Positions 6,599-15,085 of a stretch of DNA of 31,227 nucleotides are shown piece by piece. Both the position numbers and the translations under genes were made by a program. The stretch's first letter is position 1; each line of letters opens with the position of its first letter. The stretch spans positions 1 through 31,227 of the IMG/VR virus record IMGVR_UViG_3300046787_000305; one strand, written 5' to 3'. The stretch comes from a virus. Under the pieces are notes generated by a model. The model was given only the letters and a program-made list of their open reading frames with translations, searched no databases and was not told the DNA's origin.

Positions 6599-8862
6599 TA
6601 TGAAATGTATTTTAAAAGTTCTACTTTGGTGCTGTTGTCATCAGCGCTGTTGTAATCAAGTATTTTTTGAAGGCGATAAATTACGCCGTTGATCTGAATC
6701 AAGTATTGAAAATCCAGTTGAAAAATATCACTTGAATTTAAGTGAATTGAAGCCTTCAATAATTTACCGAATCGAGAAATCATTTCCTTAATAAATTGCT
6801 CATGATATTGATAAAGATTATTTGAAGTGAATTGAGCGCCGGACCAATAGAAAACTTTTGGAACTCCGAAATTCAAATCAAACGTTGGGTTATCAATGTC
6901 ATCGACATGCCCAACATAAGGATATTCACTAAATGTATTTGTTGCCGATGCTTCATCGATTACGCGAAATGGAACGCTTCGCAAGTTTCCAACTTGAACA
7001 ATAAACGGCTTTCCTTGTTTTGGTTCAACATTTGAATCACTGTTCACAATGAAAGTTCTTGGCACAATTATGCCTGTGAAAGTAGTGTCATTTATTGGAA
7101 TGTTTACCAGAACCTTTTGAGCAAAAGGCAATTGATAAACGGTGTCATTTGTGCCCCATTGATTTTGAGCGTTTAACTCAAATGAACCATATTGCCCGCC
7201 TTGTGTATCAAAGTAAAGTTTATTATAATAATCATCATCATCCGCAAATCGGAAACGATAATTTTTCGAGGCAAAGTTTATTGAAGGGATCACCTCGATC
7301 AATTGCGAAGTGTCGAGTTTATCGGTCCAATTTAACGCCTGATCACTTGGCAAATAATAACTAATCAAAGGCTCAATTTCCAGGCGCGTTGAATCAGTTG
7401 ACGAAGGCGAAACCAACAAATTAAACATTTTACAAATGCCATTGAAAAATACATCACCCGGTAAATCTGGCAAAATCGTTGATAAAAACACTGTTGATCC
7501 TGGTGTCAATTCCTGAATCTGTTTTGCGAAATCAACACGGGTGTCATAAGTTGAAACATTGAAGCCATAAGAAATTGAAGTGTTTGGCGAATAACCCGCA
7601 ATGCTAATACTTGACATGTTTACAATCAAACGAATTCCAATTGTGAACTGGTCGTTAATATCAGCGTTGAATGATCGAGAATAATTGAAATCGAATGTTA
7701 ACGATTGGCTCAAAGCTGTTGAGGTTATTTGAGCCGAATAAACGGTTTCCTGTGAATATACAGCGCCGTTTTTAAAGATAGTTAAATTCAGGCTGTAATT
7801 TCCGTTTACAAATGAAATGCTTGCGCCATTTAAAAAGAAATCCAAATCAACAACGTGGCGCCCATAATAATTGAAATTAAAAAGGCCCTGGCTCAAACAT
7901 TTGAATTTTGTTGGCGCTAATGAATCAATTTGATTTAAATTGTCCTGAACAATTGAACCATCAACCCAGTCGCTGAAAGTTGATGCAACATCATAAAAGA
8001 AAAGATTCGATCCAGAAACTGAATAAGGATTTACATCAAAAGCCTGTAACCCTGTGATAATATAACCATTTCCGTTTGGCGTTTCTGTTGTATAGGCTGA
8101 ATCGTTATCAGCTTGCCCCGGTGAAATGGCTGGCAATTGCCCGCCTTGATATGCGAGAGCTTGGCGTTTAAATAGATCCGATTCTAAAAAATTGCTGTTC
8201 CAGGTTAAACCAACTTTTTCAAATAGCTTTTGAAGGATGCCATAAATAAAAACTTGCAACGGCATTTGATCAATCCCAAAGGTATCGGCTGAAACGCGAT
8301 CAAAACCGTAATCAATCAAGCCATAATAGTAACCGATCCCAAACCAGGATGAACCCGCTTTGATCGGCGTATTTGATCCATCGATTTGATTGAATCCGGC
8401 CCAGGTTTGTTCAACATTGAACATGTTCAAAGTGTGATTGTATTCCGAAAAATCCAACTCATTAATTTTCAACTTTGCCATTTCCGCAATGAAATCGCGA
8501 ATGTCCGAAATCAAAGATATTTCGAAACGCCAGGTTCCATTTTCAAAGGCGCATGAAAGTAATTGCGCTATGCCTTTAAATTGAAGTAATCCATTTTGAT
8601 AATAACGCGCATCGGCTTTCACTGTTGGATCAAAATTAATGAAATCACTTTGGTTCCCACTTGGATTTGTTGCAACATCAAGCGTGTAAATTGATGAAAG
8701 ATACTGGCAATTTTGTTGCGTTCCTGGGATCGTTATCGTTTTCGATTTCGCACCGCTTCGCTTTGAAATATCAGTTAACTCAATCACTGAAAATGTAAGC
8801 GGAAAAATCGGGGCCTCGCCCAGATCAATCAACCGGTCATTAATATACAGCTCCGCTCCCAT
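6598..8862 (-). CDS. Tail tip / baseplate-type protein (754 aa)
   Basis: A 754-aa beta-rich protein starting MGAELYINDRLIDLGE and continuing with a PLTFSVIELTDISKRSGAKS stretch and a KTITIPGT turn. This opening is characteristic of a large tail protein found immediately before the tape measure in many Bacteroidota phages and prophages. The middle (residues about 130-480) has many aromatic residues and likely forms the tail tip hub; the C-terminal part ends in RLQKILDYNS. It directly follows the 403-aa tail protein (sharing one base) and directly precedes the tape measure (sharing one base), so the three form one coupled set. Likely role: distal tail hub that closes the tube and carries the fibre. 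No enzymatic motif is evident. Confidence 0.7.
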   Translation of the reverse strand: MGAELYINDRLIDLGEAPIFPLTFSVIELTDISKRSGAKSKTITIPGTQQNCQYLSSIYTLDVATNPSGNQSDFINFDPTVKADARYYQNGLLQFKGIAQLLSCAFENGTWRFEISLISDIRDFIAEMAKLKINELDFSEYNHTLNMFNVEQTWAGFNQIDGSNTPIKAGSSWFGIGYYYGLIDYGFDRVSADTFGIDQMPLQVFIYGILQKLFEKVGLTWNSNFLESDLFKRQALAYQGGQLPAISPGQADNDSAYTTETPNGNGYIITGLQAFDVNPYSVSGSNLFFYDVASTFSDWVDGSIVQDNLNQIDSLAPTKFKCLSQGLFNFNYYGRHVVDLDFFLNGASISFVNGNYSLNLTIFKNGAVYSQETVYSAQITSTALSQSLTFDFNYSRSFNADINDQFTIGIRLIVNMSSISIAGYSPNTSISYGFNVSTYDTRVDFAKQIQELTPGSTVFLSTILPDLPGDVFFNGICKMFNLLVSPSSTDSTRLEIEPLISYYLPSDQALNWTDKLDTSQLIEVIPSINFASKNYRFRFADDDDYYNKLYFDTQGGQYGSFELNAQNQWGTNDTVYQLPFAQKVLVNIPINDTTFTGIIVPRTFIVNSDSNVEPKQGKPFIVQVGNLRSVPFRVIDEASATNTFSEYPYVGHVDDIDNPTFDLNFGVPKVFYWSGAQFTSNNLYQYHEQFIKEMISRFGKLLKASIHLNSSDIFQLDFQYLIQINGVIYRLQKILDYNSADDNSTKVELLKYIS

Positions 8863-10073
8863 TAGTTCAATTGGCTTAGGTAAATGTAAGTTCTTTCAAG
8901 GGTGAATTGTTCCTGGATCAATCCGTTTCGCTTGCGCGTTTTCAAAAGATAACTGGTATTTGTTATTTTAACCGGTTCAAATCCGCCCTCAACTTCTAAA
9001 TAAACGCGGGGGCTTTCGCCGAGTTCCCTAACAAGCCACTGTTGTAAATCTGGTTTCATCCAATCGCTGTTGATCACCGTCATATCCTTTGAAGTTTTTG
9101 AGGCGTTGATCATTTGCCCCTGATAAAGGGGATAACTGTGAGCGCCATTATCCCAAACGCCGGTGTTCCTTGCGTAATCATTTGAATTCACTTCGGTTGT
9201 ATCAATCGAATCCAGATCAAAACTCATTGCATCCCAAACGCCAAATTTATTCAACCAATGCAGGCGCCTTGTTGGATAGCGTTTACATTCTGTATCCATG
9301 TAAAATTCAAATGATTCCGAGGCACCTGAATAGGTCCCAGCTGGCGCCATTCCTTGAACCAAAACGCGATAATAAACACATGCATCAAAGTTCAACGCGG
9401 TGATTGAAGTATTCGCGATAATCGTTTGAGGCGAACAGTCAATAATTGCCAGCGCTGGGAAAACAAGGTTGATCGATTCATTCGCGATCGTTGATCCTGT
9501 GGCGCTAAATAAACGGATGTTAAGCCTTACATTTTCATCAAGTGAAAAAATCCCCAGGAAACAACTTTGATCAATCCCAACATATCTTTTAATATTACGC
9601 GGAATTGTAGTTAAAAATTTAACCTGTGAGGGCGAAGCTGTGAGCGGGTTATAATTGGATGCGTTATGCAATTGATAATTCCACAAAATAAAATCCTGGT
9701 GCCTTAGTGATCCATTGAATGCCGTTGCTTTTACGCTTGATTCCGGTTCGGGTTGAACGCTCGGCGGTGTTCCGTATTTTTCAAAGATGTTGATTCCAAC
9801 AGAACAAAAGGCACCAATATAAACCTGGCTTAATGTTCCATCAGTTACCAGGTTTGAAACGAGAAAAGCCCGCAAAATTTTCGAGGCATCAAATCGCCCG
9901 CTCAAATTACTTTCAGGATAAACCTCATGAGTTGAATGATAAACCCCGTTTATTTCTAATTCAACGATAAAAGAGAAATTCACAAGGCCCGCGTTTGTGC
10001 TTTCAAAAACCCATTCAAAAGGGTTGCACCCTGGAGAAATTGTTTGCGGATTTTGCGTTATTGTTATTGCCAT
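8862..10073 (-). CDS. Distal-tail-type structural protein (403 aa)
   Basis: A 403-aa beta-rich protein with NPFEWVFES near residue 16, a long string of short strands, and an RRLHWLNKFGVWDAMSFDLD stretch near residue 260. That WLN-x-FGxWD-x-xxF signature is shared by tail proteins of many Bacteroidota phages located just before the tail tip gene. It overlaps the preceding gp10-like gene by 10 bases and shares one base with the tail tip gene. The best guess is a ring-forming distal tail protein connecting tube and tip. The family name is recalled, not searched. The alternative is an extra minor tail protein. Confidence 0.65.
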   Translation of the reverse strand: MAITITQNPQTISPGCNPFEWVFESTNAGLVNFSFIVELEINGVYHSTHEVYPESNLSGRFDASKILRAFLVSNLVTDGTLSQVYIGAFCSVGINIFEKYGTPPSVQPEPESSVKATAFNGSLRHQDFILWNYQLHNASNYNPLTASPSQVKFLTTIPRNIKRYVGIDQSCFLGIFSLDENVRLNIRLFSATGSTIANESINLVFPALAIIDCSPQTIIANTSITALNFDACVYYRVLVQGMAPAGTYSGASESFEFYMDTECKRYPTRRLHWLNKFGVWDAMSFDLDSIDTTEVNSNDYARNTGVWDNGAHSYPLYQGQMINASKTSKDMTVINSDWMKPDLQQWLVRELGESPRVYLEVEGGFEPVKITNTSYLLKTRKRNGLIQEQFTLERTYIYLSQLN

Positions 10074-10597
10074 TTTTCTGTATTTTTTTCAAATGTAACT
10101 GAAAATTTCAAGCCGGTTAATTCCAGCAAATCGCTCATGATGTCGTTGAGAAATTCCTCATTCATTACATTATCAGTGATTTTTCTGGGCTTGATCCCGT
10201 GGCGCTTGATGCTGTAAGCTGTTGCGAATGTTCGGGCCGTATCAAATCCTTTCCATTTTTTAATGGCATCAAACATTTTTCCCCCAACCCCATCGATTTT
10301 AAATGAATAGGGAGAACTTGAAACCATTGGACGCCGATAACGGTAACCGGCTTTACCTGGCAAAGCATTCACCCCCTGATCAATAAAATTATAATAGTCA
10401 TCCGCTTGAATTTCAAAAGACATTACGCCAGTTGGAAAATAAGCAATTGATGAGGCGAGCGCTCCGGAGTTCTGGGCATGCTGTAAAGTGTACTCGCGAA
10501 GCTGTTTCGTTACATCGTTCGCGATCCCCAGGATTAGTTTTTCATAATCGCTTTGCGGTTCCGATGTTGCTGATATGCCTAATTCGCTAAAGTCCAT
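10064..10597 (-). CDS. HK97 gp10-like tail completion / neck protein
   Basis: A 177-aa protein with the layout of the HK97 gp10 family: an N-terminal helix with DVTKQLREYTLQHA, a GALASSIAYFP stretch near residue 45, a strand with FEIQADDYYNFIDQGVNA near residue 61, and a C-terminal AYSIKRHGIKPRKI segment near residue 128. Members join head and tail or cap the tail tube. Its start codon shares one base with the stop of the frameshifted upstream gene, and its end overlaps the next gene by 10 bases. Finding a neck-type gene directly after the terminase block and before the tail tip, not next to the portal, is part of the rearranged order of this genome. Confidence 0.7.
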   Translation of the reverse strand: MDFSELGISATSEPQSDYEKLILGIANDVTKQLREYTLQHAQNSGALASSIAYFPTGVMSFEIQADDYYNFIDQGVNALPGKAGYRYRRPMVSSSPYSFKIDGVGGKMFDAIKKWKGFDTARTFATAYSIKRHGIKPRKITDNVMNEEFLNDIMSDLLELTGLKFSVTFEKNTEKWQ

Positions 10598-11390
10598 TAG
10601 TTATTGTGTGATGTTGTTTCCTCCTTTACTTTGAAATAATTAATCCAAAAAAGGAATTTTATGTAAGGCATTGCCGTTATTTCCTCAACTTGCTTGCCCA
10701 GATTTTTAGCCATGTTAACAAGCGAAGTCGTAAATAAAAACCATTCCTCGGCCTCATTGCCAGTCGAATCTTCGTTGTTTCCCTCTCCAGTTTCTGAGTC
10801 TGAATCCGAATCCTCGCCGTCTGAATCCCCATTATAGCGAGCCTCCAACTTGAATAATTGCGCAAAAAAAAAGCATACCACCGCCAAAGCTCATCCCCTG
10901 GGAAATGATCTTTGAAAATCTTTTCTCTCTCAGCATTTGGATTAATAACAATTTGATGTTTATCCTCATGGCAATAACTTAAACCCTCTTCAATGTACAT
11001 GATCGCCAGGAATCTTTCAGGATGCAAATAAAAGTCATCAGCTTTTAAAATTTTAACGTCAATCATTTGGCCCGTGGTCCATGATCCGTAATTGATTTGC
11101 GAAACATAATTTTTGCCATTTATGGAAACTTTACATTTTGGATCCTCATGTTTAAATGTGCCCATTAATCCGATGTAATGATCCGAAATTTCAATGATGT
11201 TATTTACATCGATTCGCCTTGCCTGTGATAAACTCATATCCAAAAAGATCGAAACAAGTTGAACCCTGAAATTTAGGTTTTCAAGTAATTGATTGTATTT
11301 GTCCTCACTGAAACTTTCTAAGAGCTTCAACCATTTTGAAACGTGAACAGGTTTCAAATCGCTCAATGATGTTATTGCATTATGTTTCAT
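10597..11390 (-). CDS. Frameshifted gene after terminase; tail-assembly-chaperone candidate
   Basis: Reading from the ATG at 11390 gives 175 sensible codons ending at WRWYAFF, after which that frame runs on to 10677 with an Arg/Leu-rich sequence that looks non-coding. The -1 frame, open to the stop at 10597, continues the same helix (FAQLFKLEARYNG) and then a very acidic linker (DSDGEDSDSDSETGEG) and a plausible C-terminal domain (EEITAMPYIKFLFWINYFK). Its only ATG is deep inside, so it cannot be a normal separate gene. A -1 slip at 10866-10872 joins them into 264 aa. The join could be programmed frameshifting, as in lambda gpG/gpGT tail chaperones, or a miscounted T run in the assembly. Its stop touches the gp10-like start; its start overlaps the terL stop (ATGA). 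Confidence 0.7.
10864..10872 (-). other. T9 run: slippery site or homopolymer error
   Basis: Nine A residues on the plus strand give TTTTTTTTT on the mRNA strand. In the reading frame from 11390 the codons are GCT TTT TTT TTG, so the run contains the canonical -1 slippery heptamer T TTT TTT (10872-10866). Slipping there enters exactly the frame that is open to 10597. No clear stem-loop directly downstream was identified by eye. Confidence 0.65.
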
Positions 11391-12550
11391 ATTACTTTGT
11401 ATTTGCCTTGTGATTTACGATAACTTAAAAAGAAATAACGCACCGCGTCAATGATGTGATTAAATGAATCAATCGGTTTGTTTGTGCTGTTACCTTCGCG
11501 ATCAATTGCCCAAACATAACTCCGGAGCTCTTTGATCAAGTTGATTGATTTACGTGTTATTAAAAACTTTTCGCTTTGCATTTTCTGAATCCCGAACATG
11601 ATTGAATCATTTCCCTTACTTGCGCCCTCAATGGACCAGCCCAGACGGCGAAGCTCTTCAATTGATTTTGGATCCGCTGAATCAGCGTAAACGCGCACCC
11701 CCTTTTTAACTGAATCTTTCGCCTCGCGGTTAATGTCTGAATTTGTTAAGCCTGTTTTGTAAATAACCTCATCCAGGATAAAACAATCATTGTAAGCGTA
11801 AACGGCGCAAATTGCCGTTGGATCATTACTAAAACCAAAGTCCATACCATAACCCAACAAACGCGCCTCTTTTGGGATGTCGTCAATTTGTTCCCAGTTA
11901 TTAAAGATCGCTCCGAGCAAATTACCGATTAAGCCCATGCCGTAAACTTTCCACCAGTTTTCCCAGTATGGGGATGTTTTCGCTTTTTCCTTTTTGATCA
12001 ACAAATCCTCCAGGGTTTCAGCCGGGAGCCCCTCGTTATCTTCATAAGTTAATAAAAGGAATTCGCTGTTTGGATCCTTTAAAACTTCGGTATGCGCCCA
12101 GAACTCATTGTTTGGGTTGAAATCAATGTACGTTTCTTTTGACCTGATCATGAGCGCATCGGCAATAATAAAGGGAACATGATTCGCCTCATTGATAAAA
12201 AGAATGTCCCTTTTTCCGGATGCCTTCGCTTTCCCCTCGGTATCAAATGCCTTGAATTGAATTCGGGAACCGTTGCCGAATTTGTATTCCATAGGGTTGC
12301 CGATCCATTGCGAATCGATCCAACGGCCCGTGTCAAACATAACCTGTTTGAAAATATCAACGGCCCCATCTTTCACAGCCGGAATTGTTTCGGCAACAAC
12401 CGTAATTTTTAAACGTGGATAACGCATCGCCTTATCAATCAAAATCGGAATGATTGCATAGGTTTTGCCCGCACTGGTCCCGCCTTGAATAACCTTTTTA
12501 CGGGCTTTCATCGCGAGAATTTTATTTATTGCTGTGGTCCTCTTGAACAT
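11387..12550 (-). CDS. terL: Terminase large subunit
   Basis: A 387-aa packaging motor with both expected domains. The ATPase part has a Walker A motif GGTSAGKT at residues 23-30 and a Walker B stretch ILFINEAN at about 116-123. The nuclease part has candidate metal-binding aspartates at GMDFGFSND (Asp 237), YADSAD (290/293) and HIIDAVRY (368). It pumps genomic DNA through the portal and cuts it at the end of packaging. The start is taken at the ATG at 12550 (MFKRTTAINK); the frame reaches 12571 only via a TTG. It overlaps terS by 29 bases, and its TGA stop overlaps the next ATG. Confidence 0.95.
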   Translation of the reverse strand: MFKRTTAINKILAMKARKKVIQGGTSAGKTYAIIPILIDKAMRYPRLKITVVAETIPAVKDGAVDIFKQVMFDTGRWIDSQWIGNPMEYKFGNGSRIQFKAFDTEGKAKASGKRDILFINEANHVPFIIADALMIRSKETYIDFNPNNEFWAHTEVLKDPNSEFLLLTYEDNEGLPAETLEDLLIKKEKAKTSPYWENWWKVYGMGLIGNLLGAIFNNWEQIDDIPKEARLLGYGMDFGFSNDPTAICAVYAYNDCFILDEVIYKTGLTNSDINREAKDSVKKGVRVYADSADPKSIEELRRLGWSIEGASKGNDSIMFGIQKMQSEKFLITRKSINLIKELRSYVWAIDREGNSTNKPIDSFNHIIDAVRYFFLSYRKSQGKYKVI

Positions 12551-13055
12551 CTGGGAACAAAGGTATTTCAATATTGCGATTAATGTTTTCGGTTTTCTCA
12601 GTTAATCCGTTGATTCTCGCCACAATTGAGCTATTGAATTGCCCAACAACAGCGCCCTCAATTTGATCACCGCGGATTTCTCTTTTTATTCGCGTAACAA
12701 CATCGTAAAAATCCGAATAAGCATCGTTTCGATTTTCCAAATAATTACAAACCGAAATCCCTTTGGTATGGGCAAAAGTTTCAAAGCCTTCAATTGTAAG
12801 CGGTTTGGGGTGAGGCACTTTTACAACTTTACCTAAACTGGCTGTATAAGTGAAACGCGGATTTTCCAAACAATAAATTTTGTATTCATCAAATAGCTTC
12901 AAAAAATCCTCTGGATATTTGATTTGCCTGGGACGCCCTTTTGGATTCTTGGCATTAACCCCAACCATAAAATCAATATCTTTTTCCTCAGCTTTTTCGG
13001 CTGTTTTTTTGGGCGTTGCTTTACGCTTTTGTACTGGTTGTTTTTTTGCTGGCAT
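12522..13055 (-). CDS. terS: Terminase small subunit
   Basis: A 177-aa protein directly before the large terminase. It has a basic N-terminal tail (MPAKKQPVQKRKATPKK), then a GRPRQIKYPEDFLKLFDEYK stretch, a KPLTIEGFETFAHTKGIS helix-turn-helix-like segment near residue 85 and a DQIEGAVVGQFNSSIVARI stretch near 130. This order is typical of small terminases in Bacteroidota phages. It binds phage DNA and presents it to the motor. The start ATG at 13055 overlaps the previous gene by 35 bases. The basic N-terminal tail is longer than the core family needs and may aid DNA binding. Confidence 0.88.
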   Translation of the reverse strand: MPAKKQPVQKRKATPKKTAEKAEEKDIDFMVGVNAKNPKGRPRQIKYPEDFLKLFDEYKIYCLENPRFTYTASLGKVVKVPHPKPLTIEGFETFAHTKGISVCNYLENRNDAYSDFYDVVTRIKREIRGDQIEGAVVGQFNSSIVARINGLTEKTENINRNIEIPLFPDVQEDHSNK

Positions 13056-13344
13056 TTGCTCGCGGTTTTCTTGTTGTTTTCGGTTTGGTTTGTTTCACCC
13101 CTGTGAACGAAACTTTTTTAACCGGGGTTGCTTTTTCCTCTTTCATTGGTTGCGGTGAATTCAAATGATTTACAAAAATTCGCATTGCATCCCTGCAACA
13201 TGTCGCGCATGATTCATTTAATTTGTTTCCTGTTAATTCCAGGTGAATTTTAGCGAGCTCTTTTTTTTGAGGCCCTGAAAGTGAGCAACTCCCAGCGCGT
13301 TGAAAAAATTCCGCTTTGGCGAGCATTTCCGTTGTGTATTCCAT
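13021..13344 (-). CDS. Unknown protein with Cys cluster and basic tail (107 aa)
   Basis: A 107-aa protein from the ATG at 13344. Residues 1-60 form a compact helical domain with a cysteine cluster (ESCATCC near residue 45), which could bind a metal ion. Residues 65-107 are a disordered basic tail rich in Lys, Thr and Pro (KPKTTRKPRANASKK), which suggests contact with nucleic acid. Similar small proteins sit just before terminase genes in related phages. It overlaps terS by 35 bases, so it is probably co-translated with it and may act in packaging or late gene control. There is no decisive motif. Confidence 0.7.
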   Translation of the reverse strand: MEYTTEMLAKAEFFQRAGSCSLSGPQKKELAKIHLELTGNKLNESCATCCRDAMRIFVNHLNSPQPMKEEKATPVKKVSFTGVKQTKPKTTRKPRANASKKTTSTKA

Positions 13345-13346
13345 TT

Positions 13347-13535
13347 TTAATTAATTAGGTTATTGATTCTTTTTTCTAATGATGTGCCTTTTATTTTACG
13401 GCGTAAATTTCGATCCTTTGAGTATTCATGTAAAAAAACAGCTCCGATTGTTTTCATGAACAATTCCTGATCTGGAGAAACGTTTGATTTTTTGCGTTTG
13501 AAAAATCGAATAATTCGGTTAAAGATTTTTTTCAT
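13347..13535 (-). CDS. Small basic protein (62 aa)
   Basis: A 62-aa protein with a strongly basic amphipathic N-terminus (MKKIFNRIIRFFKRKK) and a helical remainder ending in EKRINNLIN. The start overlaps the preceding membrane-protein gene by 17 bases and the stop lies two bases before the next ATG. The basic amphipathic helix might sit on the membrane surface or bind nucleic acid. I do not recognise the family. Confidence 0.6.
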   Translation of the reverse strand: MKKIFNRIIRFFKRKKSNVSPDQELFMKTIGAVFLHEYSKDRNLRRKIKGTSLEKRINNLIN

Positions 13536-13746
13536 AAGTCATAATTAAATCAGCGATCAAATAACTGGCATAGGGATAAATAACGCATTGAATCGGTGCG
13601 TTTAAAAAATTGATTTCAATTGCAAAGATAATAACGCCGATCCAAAATGAAAGGCAAGCAAAGCAATTAAATGGTTTAATGTCTGGCATTGGTAGCGTCA
13701 ATAAGAACCGGGCGATCCCTATTGTCGCAAAAATTTCTAAAATCAT
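13519..13746 (-). CDS. Small membrane protein with CxxC-FW motif (75 aa)
   Basis: A 75-aa protein with an N-terminal hydrophobic segment (residues about 1-19), a KPFNCFACLSFWIG motif at about 23-37 and a second hydrophobic segment (about 36-48), ending with a possible third near 58-68. The CxxC followed by FW and Gly recalls small integral membrane proteins of the DUF1360 type found in phages, where the function is unknown. The start at 13746 overlaps the sigma-like gene by 71 bases; a shorter start at 13689 is possible but would delete most of the first membrane segment. A role in the host envelope is the natural guess. Confidence 0.6.
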   Translation of the reverse strand: MILEIFATIGIARFLLTLPMPDIKPFNCFACLSFWIGVIIFAIEINFLNAPIQCVIYPYASYLIADLIMTYEKNL

Positions 13747-14182
13747 ATTTAAATTTTTGCATTGTTTTTGTAATTGTGCTGATTTTTATTCCAGTCAAAG
13801 CCTGGATTTCTCGATAACTCATTGACTGGAACACCAATTTAGCAATTTCTTTACAGAAAAACTCGGCATCATTTGAGCTTTTTTGTTCAAAATACTCATC
13901 TAACATGTTGCCGTAATGGCTCTCTTCATAATCCTCACAAATTTTCTCAATGTTTATTTCTGAAATATCGCGATCAAATGAAACATAAAGTTTATTGAAT
14001 TCCGAATTTTTCCAATTGTATTGTTGATAAGCATAACGGGCAAAGGTTGCCGGCAATGAAATTGAAACAATGTTACGATCATGAAGCAAAATGTAAATGA
14101 AACTCACAAGGTCGCGGTGAATGTCGCGATCACTGGTGATCCGCTTTGCAATGTCGTAGGCTTGTTTGTTCCAGAAATTCAT
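13676..14182 (-). CDS. Sigma-factor-like HTH protein (168 aa)
   Basis: A 168-aa protein with a helical N-terminal half that resembles sigma region 2 in layout (DLVSFIYILLHD near residue 24, then aromatic-rich ARYAYQQYNW near 48) and a C-terminal helix-turn-helix at about 119-147 (MSYREIQALTGIKISTITKTMQKFK) of the sigma region 4 kind. The gene is translationally coupled to the metallophosphoesterase (ATGA overlap) and lies upstream of terminase and all morphogenesis genes. It therefore could be the switch that turns on late transcription by redirecting host RNA polymerase. The HTH is well supported; the region 2 comparison is weaker, and a simple DNA-binding activator is the alternative. Confidence 0.65.
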   Translation of the reverse strand: MNFWNKQAYDIAKRITSDRDIHRDLVSFIYILLHDRNIVSISLPATFARYAYQQYNWKNSEFNKLYVSFDRDISEINIEKICEDYEESHYGNMLDEYFEQKSSNDAEFFCKEIAKLVFQSMSYREIQALTGIKISTITKTMQKFKYDFRNFCDNRDRPVLIDATNARH

Positions 14183-15060
14183 ATATTGAATTTATGCGAA
14201 TCAATGAATTTCAAATAATGAGATTTGCCGTCTTTATGTTTTCTGATTCCGTTCATTGTTAGGATTCGCCCTCCTAATGGTTTGGGAGGCGCTCCGCGTT
14301 CAACGTGCCAGCCTCCGGATCCTGTTCCAAATTCCTCTTTGTAAGTTCCGGTGATCATTAAATGTAATTCCTTTTGTTGCGAGCTGTAACCTGTGCACCC
14401 GTTGTGATGAATATATTCACGCACATCATTGCGCGATGAGTTTTCATGTATGTGGCCCATGGTAAAAACATCAAAATCCTCAACCATTTCCAGGGCTCTC
14501 GTTAAATTGATTGCTCCCTTTGTAACAACGCCACCGCCTCCAGATCCGTGAAAGTATTTTATTTTACAGGTCATGTTCATTCCGCTTTTTCTGTGCCCTA
14601 AATTTATAATAAGCCACCCGCCATAACCCCCGGTTTGAACGTTTGTTTGATTGCGCATGTTTAACAGATCAACGAATCGGCGCAAAATATCGGTTTCCTG
14701 CCATTTGATTATGGCCGTTTCATGATTGCCATATCCAACAACCGTTATCAAATGCGCATAAGGGGAAAACCAATCAACCGCCGTTTCAACAATTGAATCC
14801 AGATAACGGGAATTATTATGCTCAGGCCTAATATCGTCTTTGCTTGATCGGCGATCACCTCGGCCTTGCATTAAACAAAATGTGTCGCCGTTTAACATTA
14901 TCGGAATTGAGTTTTCTAAGCAATAATCCAAATGCCTTTTTAAAAGATCATGATCGCATTTAGGATTGTCCCAATGCAAATCGCTGAGCATTGCAATGCG
15001 AAAATTGTTTCCTTTTACTTTCAATTGATGAACATTTTTGCCGTGCCGAATTAGCTCCAT
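14179..15060 (-). CDS. Calcineurin-like metallophosphoesterase
   Basis: A 293-aa protein with the full set of metallophosphoesterase motifs in order: SDLH (Asp27, His29), NGD (Asp59), GNHE (Asn112, His113), a lone histidine in YFHGSG (His171) and GHIH (His203, His205). These bind two metal ions and hydrolyse phosphate esters. Related phage proteins include Mre11/SbcD-like nucleases and simple phosphodiesterases; the sequence alone does not separate these. The start is the ATG at 15060, just past a terminator, and the stop overlaps the sigma-like gene (ATGA). With an SbcC-like ATPase in the same genome, a nuclease partner role is worth testing. A Gly-rich stretch (HGSGGGGVV) follows His171. 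Confidence 0.85.
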   Translation of the reverse strand: MELIRHGKNVHQLKVKGNNFRIAMLSDLHWDNPKCDHDLLKRHLDYCLENSIPIMLNGDTFCLMQGRGDRRSSKDDIRPEHNNSRYLDSIVETAVDWFSPYAHLITVVGYGNHETAIIKWQETDILRRFVDLLNMRNQTNVQTGGYGGWLIINLGHRKSGMNMTCKIKYFHGSGGGGVVTKGAINLTRALEMVEDFDVFTMGHIHENSSRNDVREYIHHNGCTGYSSQQKELHLMITGTYKEEFGTGSGGWHVERGAPPKPLGGRILTMNGIRKHKDGKSHYLKFIDSHKFNI

Positions 15061-15085
15061 TTTCTTTTATTTTGATGTAAATGTA

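Noticed and set aside
10677-10863. Frame 0 continuation of the gene after terminase to 10677
   Set aside because: The sequence is Arg/Leu-rich and repetitive, while the -1 frame over the same bases is acidic and ends exactly at the next gene; it is considered a shadow.
12551-12571. Seven extra codons at the start of the large terminase
   Set aside because: The first codon is TTG; the ATG at 12550 gives a normal start to the family and a smaller overlap.
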